Part shown: positions 41,048 to 49,672 of the stretch, piece after piece
Layout: each line of letters opens with the position of its first letter
Position numbering within the stretch: the stretch's first letter is position 1
Assembly (NCBI GenBank): GCA_946186915.1
Contig: CAMHOY010000016.1
Span: 1-56,899 of the forward strand
DNA length: 56,899 bases
DNA from: an uncultured Bacteroidales bacterium
GTDB lineage: Bacteria > Bacteroidota > Bacteroidia > Bacteroidales > Paludibacteraceae
Reading direction: 5' to 3'
Program-made: the position numbers and the translations under genes
Notes under the pieces: generated by a model
Databases searched by the model: none
What the model was told of the DNA's origin: nothing
What the model saw: the letters and a program-made list of their open reading frames with translations, nothing else

Positions 41048-41625
41048 TTCATTTGCTTTGCCATGGTGATTTCGTTTTTTCCTTCAAAAACCGGCTCCAG
41101 TCCTTGACGCTTGTAGAACGAAATCGCCCGGATGTTATCGGTATAGACACTTAATGTGTATGCCGTGATATTTCTGTTTCTCAAGAGCTCTTCAAAATGC
41201 TGCACCAACGCATCGGCAATACCTTTCCCGCGGAAATCAGGCAAGACGCAGATAGATAGCAGGTCGCCTTTTTGTGTCGCTTCATAGCCTTTCCCCTTCG
41301 GCAGGAAGTTATCCAGGCATTTTGAGTACACGAGTTTGTTACAACTCAAAAGGCCGATCAGTACCCGTCGGATGAGTGCTTTTTTATTTTTTTGCATAAA
41401 CCGTTCGCGCGCTTTCGTCGGCCGTTCGTAGCCCATACAGAAACCGATGAGCGAGTGGTCCTCTTCCGCTACCACGAAGATATTCTGCTCTTGGATGTAC
41501 TCGCTGTAGAAAGCACGGATCAGCGCTTCGCCCAAGAATGCCCACATCGAATCCGGAAAGCACGTAAGATGCACTTTCGCGATCGCCGGAATATCCGCTA
41601 ATGTGGCAAGTCGGTAAGTAATCAT
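41044..41625 (-). CDS. GNAT family N-acetyltransferase
   Basis: 193 residues from ATG 41625, which shares one base with the stop of the upstream glycosyltransferase gene. RLATLADIPAIAKVHLTCF opens the fold, ICVLPDFRGKGIADALV is the acetyl-CoA binding motif A, and YTDNIRAISFYKRQGLEPV is the C-terminal motif. In this operon it may acetylate the amino group placed by the DegT enzyme; this is inference from position. Confidence 0.88.
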   Translation of the reverse strand: MITYRLATLADIPAIAKVHLTCFPDSMWAFLGEALIRAFYSEYIQEQNIFVVAEEDHSLIGFCMGYERPTKARERFMQKNKKALIRRVLIGLLSCNKLVYSKCLDNFLPKGKGYEATQKGDLLSICVLPDFRGKGIADALVQHFEELLRNRNITAYTLSVYTDNIRAISFYKRQGLEPVFEGKNEITMAKQMK

Positions 41626-42782
41626 TATTCTGCGTGGTTGGTCTTGAAGGTGTGGTATAATTGTATGGTTTTGCGGGCAGCGCTTTCCCAACTGTTCTGC
41701 TCCACAATATGATGCAGGATAGCCGGTAGGTCTTTCGTCTCTTTGGAGTGGCCTACGCACCAAGTGATGGTGTCGGCTAAGTCCTGTGCATCGCCGTTCT
41801 GGAACAAGAACTGTTTAGGGTAGGTGTCTCCTAAGGTCTCGATAAACGTCGGCAAACAGGAGGCAATAACCGGTTTCTCAAAATACAAACCTAATAACAA
41901 GGCGCCGCTCTGCGAAATCTCCCGGTATGGGAAGATCAGAATGTCGCTTGCTTGAATCTCCTGATACAGTTCCTGGTCGCTGAGGTACTGGTTTCGCCAT
42001 TCGATATGTTGGTCCGCGGCACGCTGCCGATAGGTGTTGTACAGTTTGCTATCGGTGTATCCGACGATTCGTATGTGCAGGTGCCGGCGAACCTCCTCGG
42101 GGAGCAACTCGCTCGCATGAATGAGCAGGTCGGTACCTTTGTAGTGCGATTGTTGACCGAAGAGTAGGAGGCGCGTACCCGAATGCTTCGGGCTCTCCGC
42201 CGGTACGGGTTGCGGCGTGAAGATACCATGATGTACAACGGCTACGTGTGCTGCCGGTATGCCAAAGACTTTACTTATCGAACGAGCGGTGTCCTGTGTG
42301 TGGGTGATGATGCAGTCTATGAGTGGAAGGATCGCTACTATACGCTGCCTGTATTTCTCTTTCCCGGCCGCCGAACAGTTATGCGGGTATATATTATGCA
42401 CGGTCAAGAGAATCTTCAGGCGCGGGTTCTTCCGACGCACCCACTTAAGCCAGTGCTTCTCCAGACTGCATATTTCCATAAAGGGCAACCACTGTAGATG
42501 CATTACGTCTATCTGTTCCCGCCGGATATATCGGGCCACCTTGCCGTAATTGATGATACCTTCTACCACCTTCAACATTCGTTTCCACAGGTGCTTGCTA
42601 TGTTTGTGCTTCTTAGGAATGAGGTTGCACAGCGAGAGCGGTGGTAGTTGCGTCTGGATGCTATAAGTGGGGCAAGCGAAGACCATCTGATCTTCTGCCT
42701 GTAACGATGCTTTGACACTCTCGTAGAGCGCCCGATCGTACTTGTCCACTTTACCCGATATGTCAACCGCCAATATTCTCAT
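41625..42782 (-). CDS. Family 4-like (GT-B) glycosyltransferase
   Basis: 385 residues in two Rossmann halves. The N-terminal half begins MRILAVDISGKVDKYDRAL and contains VDVMHLQWLP-like and LLTVHNIYPHN segments. The C-terminal half has LLLFGQQSHYKGTDLLIHA and the SDILIFPYREISQSGALLL block with the conserved acidic residue of retaining GT4 enzymes weakly kept. It overlaps the next GT gene by 20 bases. Sugar specificity is unknown. Confidence 0.85.
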   Translation of the reverse strand: MRILAVDISGKVDKYDRALYESVKASLQAEDQMVFACPTYSIQTQLPPLSLCNLIPKKHKHSKHLWKRMLKVVEGIINYGKVARYIRREQIDVMHLQWLPFMEICSLEKHWLKWVRRKNPRLKILLTVHNIYPHNCSAAGKEKYRQRIVAILPLIDCIITHTQDTARSISKVFGIPAAHVAVVHHGIFTPQPVPAESPKHSGTRLLLFGQQSHYKGTDLLIHASELLPEEVRRHLHIRIVGYTDSKLYNTYRQRAADQHIEWRNQYLSDQELYQEIQASDILIFPYREISQSGALLLGLYFEKPVIASCLPTFIETLGDTYPKQFLFQNGDAQDLADTITWCVGHSKETKDLPAILHHIVEQNSWESAARKTIQLYHTFKTNHAE

Positions 42783-43911
42783 TTAGTATCTTTCTTAGTC
42801 GTTCGATGCCTACCTCCAGACCAAAGGTCTCATAGTGTTTGTCTTGTATCTTCGCGCGCGAGTAGTCGGCGCTCTGCATGTATTGTATGAGTTGTCTCAG
42901 CCCTTGCTCAAAACTCTCAGGGTCGTTGTAGGTATAAAAATACGGAGCATCCAACAGCGCGTCATACCCGCGTGCGGAACGTTCGTGCACCAGCACCGGC
43001 TGACCGGATCGCAAGCCGTCCATTAGGCGCAGTTTCAGCCCTCCGCCGGCGTCCATAGGGCAGAGATAGATATCACTCTCGGCTGCCAATTCGCGGATGT
43101 TCTCGGGGTTCGGCGTGAGGCGCATACAATCGTGCTGTTGTACCATTTCCCGAATCGCCTTCGACGGGTTGCGGCCCATGAGGAGAATCGTCCAGTCCGG
43201 CAAAATACGGCGGAAGAGCGGCAGGTAATCCGCTGCAAAACGGAGAAGCGGCGCCTGGTTCTGGATGTCGCCCAGCGCACAGGTGATGACCGCGCTCTTC
43301 GAAGCGGGGTGGGGCACCAGGGCTTGCCGTTCCGCGCGCGTCTCAAAGATGCTCGTCACGTGGTTCTGTGCATGTGCCCCGTACTCCTGCTCGAAGCGAG
43401 CGCGGTCCTGGCGCGTCAGGAAGAGGTTTATATCCGCCCCTTGATAGCCTTTGCGCTCCCAATAACGGACTATCCGGTCGGTGCGACCTTTCAGGGTGAG
43501 GATCGACTTGCTATCCATCCTGTACTCCGATTCAAAATTATGGTGTAACACCACGACGCTCAGACCCATGGCATGAAGCGCCTGAATGTTGCATCCGGCG
43601 TATAATCCCGTGTTGATCATCACCTTTTCATACTCCCCTTGGTGCGCCCGCAGATAGTCCACGAGGAAGGAAGCGCTGCGGTAGAAACGGCCGCGCAGGA
43701 AACCCAGCACGCGCTGCATATGACTCCGTCGAGGCACATCTATGGTTCGATAGCGGCTGTCGCGAATGTGTGCCTCTTGCGGATGCAGTACGTCCACTCG
43801 ACCCGGGTACAGCGCCAAAAGAGCCTCCATGTAGGCTTGCGTACAGAACGACCCTCCGTTAGGAATAGTGATTGTCGTGTTGGTGGCGTCTATGAGTATG
43901 CGTTTAGCCAT
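42763..43911 (-). CDS. GT-B glycosyltransferase
   Basis: 382 residues from ATG 43911, 5 bases after the upstream GT2 gene; codons further up overlap that gene and are rejected. The N-terminal half (MAKRILIDATNTTITIPNGG) and the C-terminal nucleotide-sugar half (WTILLMGRNPSKAIREMV, SDIYLCPMDAGGGLKLRLMD, VHERSARGY) fit GT1/GT4-type enzymes. Similarity is weaker than for its neighbours. Presumably it extends the repeat unit of the polysaccharide. Confidence 0.78.
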   Translation of the reverse strand: MAKRILIDATNTTITIPNGGSFCTQAYMEALLALYPGRVDVLHPQEAHIRDSRYRTIDVPRRSHMQRVLGFLRGRFYRSASFLVDYLRAHQGEYEKVMINTGLYAGCNIQALHAMGLSVVVLHHNFESEYRMDSKSILTLKGRTDRIVRYWERKGYQGADINLFLTRQDRARFEQEYGAHAQNHVTSIFETRAERQALVPHPASKSAVITCALGDIQNQAPLLRFAADYLPLFRRILPDWTILLMGRNPSKAIREMVQQHDCMRLTPNPENIRELAAESDIYLCPMDAGGGLKLRLMDGLRSGQPVLVHERSARGYDALLDAPYFYTYNDPESFEQGLRQLIQYMQSADYSRAKIQDKHYETFGLEVGIERLRKILNENIGG

Positions 43912-43916
43912 GGGTG

Positions 43917-44756
43917 TTAACGGCGTTTTTTTATAGAGTGATACAGCACGTAGTATGCTTTTTTCAGCGCTACGCGGAGTACGTTCCTGCAAAGGGTCTT
44001 GCGATACTCCTCATCTACCTCATTGTGAGTGGGACGGCGGAGATAGCGGATCTTCCAACAGGTAGCCAGCGCGATCGCATGTAGTTTGCCGAAGGTATGC
44101 GAATGACGGGTGATGGTGCCTTCATTGTCGCGATACAGGAAAACGACCTGCTGCGTATTGGCGATACCCTGTGCTTCGGCAGCCCGAATAGCGGTGATAT
44201 CATCGCTGCCCCAGGCGTAAGGCAGGTCATAGAACCCGCCTGCCGAGAGAAGCGCCGAACGTTCATAACAGAAATCGCCGATAAACTGATGGCGGTAGGT
44301 AAACGTACGATTAAAGAACAAACTCATCGCGGACTCCCACTCCGGGCGCGCTTTCGTATGGCATACCAGTTGACTCTGGGCATCGATGATGTCGGTCTGA
44401 CCATGCAGCACCGATACCTCCGGATAGCGCGCAATCAGTTCTGCGTAGGTAGCTAAGCAATTCGGCATCAGTTTGTCATCATCGCCCATGCAGATGACGT
44501 ACTCCCCTGAGGCGAGGCTCAGACAGTAGTTCCACTGCTTGACGAGGCGTCGGGCACCGATATTGTGTTGGTTTTCGTAGTAATGAATACGCGGATCCGT
44601 ATACGTCTCTACGATGCTGCGGATGTCTTCCGGAGAGGCATCGTTGACGATGATCAGTTCCCAAGACGCATAGCTCTGCGCCAACACACTATCGATACAT
44701 TCTTTCAGGAAAGAACGTTTATAGGTCGGGAGCAATATGGAAAACAGCGTACTCAT
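43917..44756 (-). CDS. Family 2 glycosyltransferase
   Basis: 279 residues. FSILLPTYKRSFLKECIDSV, IIVNDASPED and CMGDDDKL (DxD) mark a GT-A enzyme, and the GSDDITAIRAAE segment is the acceptor side. The C terminus is very basic (LKKAYYVLYHSIKKRR). It overlaps the polymerase gene by four bases. Confidence 0.9.
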   Translation of the reverse strand: MSTLFSILLPTYKRSFLKECIDSVLAQSYASWELIIVNDASPEDIRSIVETYTDPRIHYYENQHNIGARRLVKQWNYCLSLASGEYVICMGDDDKLMPNCLATYAELIARYPEVSVLHGQTDIIDAQSQLVCHTKARPEWESAMSLFFNRTFTYRHQFIGDFCYERSALLSAGGFYDLPYAWGSDDITAIRAAEAQGIANTQQVVFLYRDNEGTITRHSHTFGKLHAIALATCWKIRYLRRPTHNEVDEEYRKTLCRNVLRVALKKAYYVLYHSIKKRR

Positions 44757-46051
44757 ACAGGTTCGTGATGCCTATGTCTTAACAGGTATTCCAAGCCGAA
44801 AAGCAGATAGAAGATAAACACCGCTATTATCTGCAAGTTGGCCTCAAAAGAGTAATTAAACAAATACATTCCTCCCTGCATACAGACCGTCATAGCAAAA
44901 TAGACCAGAACCGCGCGGTGGAATGGTATCTGGTTAGGTGCATTGGTGCGGGTAAGCAGGCAGAAGACGATACTAAACAAGATAAATAGAATAGCGGTCA
45001 CCGTGCCTCCGAAGTCCAATACGAAGTCCCCGACAAAGGTGGAGAAGATCGAATCGTCCATCTTCATGTCGTAATACGTATTACGCACTTCAAAGATTCC
45101 GTTAGGCGACGACAGTCCGATGAACTTTTTGAACACGTTGCACGTTCGGTCACCATAACGGATGCCGTCCGCATCCAGTGCGTAGTTGTTGAAATAGTAC
45201 GGTGCTTCGCCGGTATAGTAGATGATACCTCCTAACAGACCGCCCTCTTCTTCGCCAAAACGACTGACAGAAAGGGCAATAAACGGAATAGTGATCAACA
45301 CAGCCAAAGAGATAAGAATCACCCGTACCCAGCGCTTGACTTGCTGGGAGAGCATGGGTTTCAAGGCGAGATAAGCGATGATGATGTTGAACACCGACAT
45401 CGTCACTTCCGTACGCTGACCGTTACTTAGCGAATGGAAGGACTTGATGAGGATACATACGCCGAATCCGAGGATAGCCCATAAGCGCCGTCTCTCTAAG
45501 GTCAGATAGTAGAAGAATAGGAAAAAGGCCAGTGGGGAGAAGATATTAAAGATGATCGCCGGGATATTGCTGATCGCGCCATCGTAATTGCTATCTTCCG
45601 ATTGGGACTCATAATACAAATCCGCACCGGCATCGCTATCCAACATGATACTGCGCAAGCCGTCCGCCATGTGACTGAGGATGTTCGGGATTTGCATGAG
45701 CGTGCACAGGATATAAATGATGGCGAAAATATTCAAAAACAAGATGGTCGGAGGCTCTATCTTCTGAATATCGTTCCGGTCATATTGAAGCGTCGGCCGG
45801 AGGGCTATCCACTCCATGAGCGCCAGGTAGATGAACGGGAAGAGTCTCAGCGGCACTACTTCGCCGTAGGGCCTGTTCGGGTCAAAAAACCAAAAGGCTC
45901 CGACAATCGGGTATAGCACGTAGGTGAGCAAGATAATACTGCCGGCACCCCATCGCCAGTCTATCTGACGTTGATGCCTCCAGAATATACATGCCATCAA
46001 AACGATGTATATCAGGGCGTATACTATGTCAATGCTGCCTATTTCCCCCAT
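44753..46051 (-). CDS. Oligosaccharide repeat-unit polymerase (Wzy-like)
   Basis: 432 residues with about 11 hydrophobic segments spread over the full length and one large extracytoplasmic loop (about 275-335). Wzy proteins join repeat units on undecaprenyl pyrophosphate at the periplasmic face. They diverge strongly in sequence; the call rests on topology, on SLSNGQRTEVTMSVFNIII, where a conserved Arg is expected, and on its position next to Wzx and glycosyltransferases. An O-antigen ligase is the alternative. Confidence 0.8.
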   Translation of the reverse strand: MGEIGSIDIVYALIYIVLMACIFWRHQRQIDWRWGAGSIILLTYVLYPIVGAFWFFDPNRPYGEVVPLRLFPFIYLALMEWIALRPTLQYDRNDIQKIEPPTILFLNIFAIIYILCTLMQIPNILSHMADGLRSIMLDSDAGADLYYESQSEDSNYDGAISNIPAIIFNIFSPLAFFLFFYYLTLERRRLWAILGFGVCILIKSFHSLSNGQRTEVTMSVFNIIIAYLALKPMLSQQVKRWVRVILISLAVLITIPFIALSVSRFGEEEGGLLGGIIYYTGEAPYYFNNYALDADGIRYGDRTCNVFKKFIGLSSPNGIFEVRNTYYDMKMDDSIFSTFVGDFVLDFGGTVTAILFILFSIVFCLLTRTNAPNQIPFHRAVLVYFAMTVCMQGGMYLFNYSFEANLQIIAVFIFYLLFGLEYLLRHRHHEPV

Positions 46052-47394
46052 AATTCTTTAATAACCATACTGGGCCACTTCCAGTTCTGGTAAGCCAGTT
46101 GCGCGAGGCCGGGCGCGAGGATCAGTCCCCATATACCCATGTGCAGCGGACTGAGGAAGATCCACAGCAGGATTACCGTAGCTGCGCCGCTTAATAACGA
46201 CGGGATGAAGAACGGGATCTTGTTGTCCGCCATGATAAAACCGCCGGAGATCGCATGGTTCTGCTCCAGCGTGTTAATAAGCAGCATGGCCGCCAGCATG
46301 GTTGCCGGTACAAACTGCGTCTGGCTGCCAATCAGTCTCAACGCCCACTCTCCGAGTCCCAACCACACCAGCCCGCCGAGCACAAAGGTGCCTATCAGGC
46401 TGCCAATACATATCATGTAATAGCGTCGCAAACTCATGATGTCATTCTCCGCACGGCACTGCGCCAACTTCGGCGCGTAGGATTGGTAACCCACCGTCGC
46501 GCAGCGCGTCAATATATCCATCACCTGTACCGTGATGCCGTAACAAGCGATATCCTCCAGCGTGAGGAAGACCGATCCGATGAGCAGCGACGATTTATTG
46601 ACTAAAAATCCGCCCAACTGCGTGAGGCCGACCTTCACGGCGTTCGGTGTGATGGCCGAGAGAATCTGTCTGGTGTTCTGCGTCTCTGCTGTCTGAAGGT
46701 GCGCTTTCAGATTCCGCGTGAAGAATACCCTATGGCTGACGAAGCGGCGAACAAGCACAGAGATCAGTTGCGCGGACACGATAGCCGTCAGACCCAAGCC
46801 CGCGTATATCAGTCCTATCGCCAGACAGACGTAAATGCTTTGCGCCAGGATATTTATCTGCTGGATACGCTTGATGTATCCTTTGCCTGTGAGCAGCGCG
46901 TCGTAGTAGAGCGTGTAGAGGTTGTAGCAATTGATGGTGATGAGTATCATCCATGCGATCAGGGCATCCTGATGATCCCCGGAGTATTTGCGTAAGATGT
47001 AGAGGAAATAGGCCGTTCCCGCTGTTCCTAACAGCGCCAAAACTGCCAATGCTACCCATCGGTAGAACCGCCGCATGGCTTCGATCGTACCATTCAGCAA
47101 ACCGTAATCTACCTCGGCATCCGTTGCCGCGTGCGCCACACCTTCTTTCTGCAGCGTCTTTACGCCGGAGAAGATATAACTGATGTTACGCGCAAAGGAA
47201 GGACGGAAACCAAAATCCAGCAGCATAACCAAGACGGTGATAGTCTGGAAGATATTCCAGATACCTACCGTCTCTCGGGGCATCTCGTGAAGGATAAACG
47301 GCAGGAGTATCACTCCCGCGCCAATCATGAAAAACGTGCCGGCGTAACTCCACGCGATCTCTCGCTTCCCGATATGTTCTACTTTCTCAGCCAA
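46039..47394 (-). CDS. Lipid-linked repeat-unit flippase (Wzx-like)
   Basis: 451 residues with about 12-14 membrane helices, starting MAEKVEHIGKREIAWSYAGT. The N-terminal FGFRPSFARNISYIFSGV and the overall layout match the polysaccharide exporter family (MOP superfamily), which moves undecaprenyl-linked units across the inner membrane. It overlaps the Wzy gene by 13 bases and starts directly at the ugd stop. Confidence 0.88.
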   Translation of the reverse strand: MAEKVEHIGKREIAWSYAGTFFMIGAGVILLPFILHEMPRETVGIWNIFQTITVLVMLLDFGFRPSFARNISYIFSGVKTLQKEGVAHAATDAEVDYGLLNGTIEAMRRFYRWVALAVLALLGTAGTAYFLYILRKYSGDHQDALIAWMILITINCYNLYTLYYDALLTGKGYIKRIQQINILAQSIYVCLAIGLIYAGLGLTAIVSAQLISVLVRRFVSHRVFFTRNLKAHLQTAETQNTRQILSAITPNAVKVGLTQLGGFLVNKSSLLIGSVFLTLEDIACYGITVQVMDILTRCATVGYQSYAPKLAQCRAENDIMSLRRYYMICIGSLIGTFVLGGLVWLGLGEWALRLIGSQTQFVPATMLAAMLLINTLEQNHAISGGFIMADNKIPFFIPSLLSGAATVILLWIFLSPLHMGIWGLILAPGLAQLAYQNWKWPSMVIKELWGK

Positions 47395-48633
47395 TTAGTC
47401 TCTCTTGAAAATATCTCGTGTATAGACTTTTTCTTTCACGTCATCCAGACAACTGTCATAACGATTGGCAATGATAGCCTGGCTGCGAAGCTTGAATTGC
47501 TCCAGGTCATTCACCACTTCGCTACCGAAGAACGTTGTGCCATTCTCCAGAGTCGGTTCATAGATGATTACCTGCGCGCCCTTTGCCTTTACGCGTTTCA
47601 TGATGCCTTGGATGGACGACTGACGGAAGTTGTCGGAGTTCGATTTCATCGTCAGGCGATAGACTCCGATTGTGCAGTCATGCTCTTGCGTTGCATCGAA
47701 ATCGCCCTTATGGTAATAGTCGTAGTAACCCGCTTTCGCCAGAACACGGTCTGCAATGAAGTCTTTGCGAGTGCGGTTCGATTCAACGATTGCTTCAATG
47801 AGGTTTTCCGGCACATCTTCGTAGTTCGCCAGCAGTTGTTTTGTATCTTTCGGCAGACAGTAACCGCCGTACCCGAACGAGGGATTGTTGTAATGCGTAC
47901 CGATACGCGGGTCGAGACATACACCGTCGATGATGGCTTTCGTGTCCAGACTTTTCATCTCTGCGTACGTATCCAGTTCGTTGAAGAAACTGACGCGCAG
48001 CGCCAAATAGGTGTTGGCGAACAACTTTACGGCCTCGGACTCCGTCAGTCCCATGATGCGCACTTCGACATCCTTCTTAAGCGCGCCTTCCTTGAGCAAG
48101 TTCGCAAAAGTCTCAGCGGCCTGATAGGTAGCAGGGTGGTCAAGGATTGTACCAACGATGATACGACTTGGGTACAAGTTGTCTTCAAGGGCCTTGCTCT
48201 CGCGCAGAAACTCCGGCGAGAAGAGAATATTCTCACATCCGTATTTCTTGCGCACCGCCATCGTGTATCCTACCGGAACAGTGGATTTGATGACCATGAT
48301 GGCATTGGGGTTAACGCGCAACACCGTCTCGATGATGGTTTCTACCGCCGAGGTGTCGAAATAGTTGCGACGGCTGTCATAATTCGTCGGCGCAGCAATC
48401 ACCACGTATTCCGCATCCTTGTAAGCCTTCTCGGCATCCAAGGTCGCCGTCAGGTGTAATTCCTTTTCGGCAAAGAATTTCTCAATATACTCGTCCTGAA
48501 TAGGAGACTGCCGGTGATTAATCATCTCCACTTTTTCCGGGATGATGTCCACTGCCGTCACCTCATGATGCTGGGAAAGGAGGGTGGCGATACTCAACCC
48601 TACATATCCCGTTCCTGCGACTGCAATCCGCAT
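47395..48633 (-). CDS. ugd: UDP-glucose 6-dehydrogenase-type NDP-sugar dehydrogenase
   Basis: 412 residues with all three domains. The NAD-binding Rossmann part has GTGYVGLS, the central domain [10 protein letters not shown] and SPEFLRES, the catalytic loop [11 protein letters not shown] with Cys 259, and the C-terminal UDP-binding domain ([14 protein letters not shown]). It oxidises UDP-glucose to UDP-glucuronate, a precursor for acidic polysaccharides. The start codon lies two bases from a heptamer array that also contains the stop of the upstream gene. Confidence 0.93.
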   Translation of the reverse strand: MRIAVAGTGYVGLSIATLLSQHHEVTAVDIIPEKVEMINHRQSPIQDEYIEKFFAEKELHLTATLDAEKAYKDAEYVVIAAPTNYDSRRNYFDTSAVETIIETVLRVNPNAIMVIKSTVPVGYTMAVRKKYGCENILFSPEFLRESKALEDNLYPSRIIVGTILDHPATYQAAETFANLLKEGALKKDVEVRIMGLTESEAVKLFANTYLALRVSFFNELDTYAEMKSLDTKAIIDGVCLDPRIGTHYNNPSFGYGGYCLPKDTKQLLANYEDVPENLIEAIVESNRTRKDFIADRVLAKAGYYDYYHKGDFDATQEHDCTIGVYRLTMKSNSDNFRQSSIQGIMKRVKAKGAQVIIYEPTLENGTTFFGSEVVNDLEQFKLRSQAIIANRYDSCLDDVKEKVYTRDIFKRD

Positions 48634-48635
48634 AG

Positions 48636-48663
48636 ACTTTAAACTTTAAACTTTCAACTTTTA
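48636..48663. repeat. Four tandem heptamers filling the gap between the two dehydrogenase genes
   Basis: ACTTTAA x2, ACTTTCA, ACTTTTA. It runs from the TAA stop of the short dehydrogenase gene (48661-48663) to two bases before the ugd ATG. Identical words are found between rel and the DUF1573 gene. Confidence 0.95.
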
Positions 48664-49416
48664 AATGTGCTCCTCGACGCCGCGGAAGTGAACATTGAGT
48701 TCATGCAGGTGTTCCAACAAAACACCGAGCGAGGTGCCTTTGGTCATTTCTGCAAACGCATTGACATCTTTCGGGAAGCATTTCCCTCCGTAACCGAACT
48801 TACCGTCCGGACCCGGTACATAAGTGTGCGTGTCGTTGATATATCCCGACAGCAGTACACCTGTGTGCACCTTGCGCCAGTCGGCTCCCATCTTCTCGCA
48901 GTACTCCTTGCAGGCATTGAAATAGGTTACCTTGTACGCGCCGAACACGTTGTGCATGTACTTCGTCAACTCGGCCTCCAACGGACTCATGACGGTGAAT
49001 TTCTTGCCTACGAAAATCTTCGTCAGCAATGCTTGGGCACCGGTGAATACCATGGTCTGCTTGTTAAAATCTTCGATGAACGTGCGTTCTGTCAAAAACT
49101 CCGGCATGTAAAATACTTGATGCCCCGTCTCCTTTGAGAGACGTTCACTGGTACCCGGCAGAATGGTCGTACGCACAAACACCGGTACGTCAGGGAGGTT
49201 CTTGATTAGTTCTGTCATCAGCCGCAAATCCTGCGTACCGTCTTCCTCTGTCGGCACATGGATTTGAAGAAAGGCTACATCAATGTCACTCAGGTCATCG
49301 TTGTAACCTTTGTAGGGGTCGCTGATAAATAATTTGCAGTCAGGGTTGTTGTTCTCCAACCAGTTTTTGAGGGCTCCTCCAACGAAGCCGCATCCGATAA
49401 TTCCAACGTTTATCAT
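48661..49416 (-). CDS. Short NDP-sugar dehydrogenase homologue without the C-terminal domain
   Basis: 251 residues. The Rossmann part (IIGCGFVGGALKNWL), the RTTILPGTSERL and YMPEFLTERTF segments and the catalytic loop FGYGGKCFPKD (Cys 213) match UDP-glucose/GDP-mannose dehydrogenases. The protein then ends about 38 residues later, where homologues carry a further 130-150-residue UDP-binding domain. The end is a normal TAA in an array; I see no frameshifted remainder in the gap. Catalytic residues look intact, so this may be a compact subfamily rather than a pseudogene. First gene of the operon. Confidence 0.82.
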   Translation of the reverse strand: MINVGIIGCGFVGGALKNWLENNNPDCKLFISDPYKGYNDDLSDIDVAFLQIHVPTEEDGTQDLRLMTELIKNLPDVPVFVRTTILPGTSERLSKETGHQVFYMPEFLTERTFIEDFNKQTMVFTGAQALLTKIFVGKKFTVMSPLEAELTKYMHNVFGAYKVTYFNACKEYCEKMGADWRKVHTGVLLSGYINDTHTYVPGPDGKFGYGGKCFPKDVNAFAEMTKGTSLGVLLEHLHELNVHFRGVEEHI

Positions 49417-49494
49417 TTTGTATGTTTTTTTAATTTATATTCCTTTTACCTTTCAATTTTCGCCTTTCAGCCTTCATTTTACAAAAAGCGGGCG

Positions 49495-49525
49495 CAAAGA
49501 TACAACATTTTTTTTATATGTGCAA
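49495..49525 (-). promoter_or_regulatory. Promoter of the polysaccharide-ftsY operon
   Basis: On the minus strand TTG (49523-49525), 20 bases, TATCTTTG (49495-49502). The leader is about 70 bases and contains GAAAGGY-type purine-rich words. No other promoter of this type was seen down to 34889. Confidence 0.75.
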
Positions 49526-49580
49526 GTGCGCGCGTACAATATTTTCAAAAATGTGCCTTTTCGGCTAAAAAATCAAAAAC

Positions 49581-49608
49581 TTTCAACTTTCAACTTTCAA
49601 CTTTCAAC
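49581..49608. repeat. Four TTTCAAC heptamers across the -33 region of the DUF2723 promoter
   Basis: TTTCAAC x4, perfect. The position where TTG is expected (49595-49597) falls inside the third unit and reads TTT. Confidence 0.96.
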
Positions 49609-49617
49609 TTTTATTCG

Positions 49618-49625
49618 TACCTTTG
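49618..49625 (+). promoter_or_regulatory. -7 element of the DUF2723 gene promoter
   Basis: TACCTTTG followed by CAGCC, as in the other strong promoters, about 48 bases before the start codon. The usual -33 TTG is missing. Confidence 0.65.
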
Positions 49626-49672
49626 CAGCCAAATTGCCGTAAAATGGCCTAACAATAAAAAACGATAAACAA

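Noticed and set aside
48661..49416. Short dehydrogenase as a pseudogene
   Set aside because: All catalytic residues are present, the stop is followed by a gap of only 27 bases, and no remnant of the missing domain is seen in any frame.
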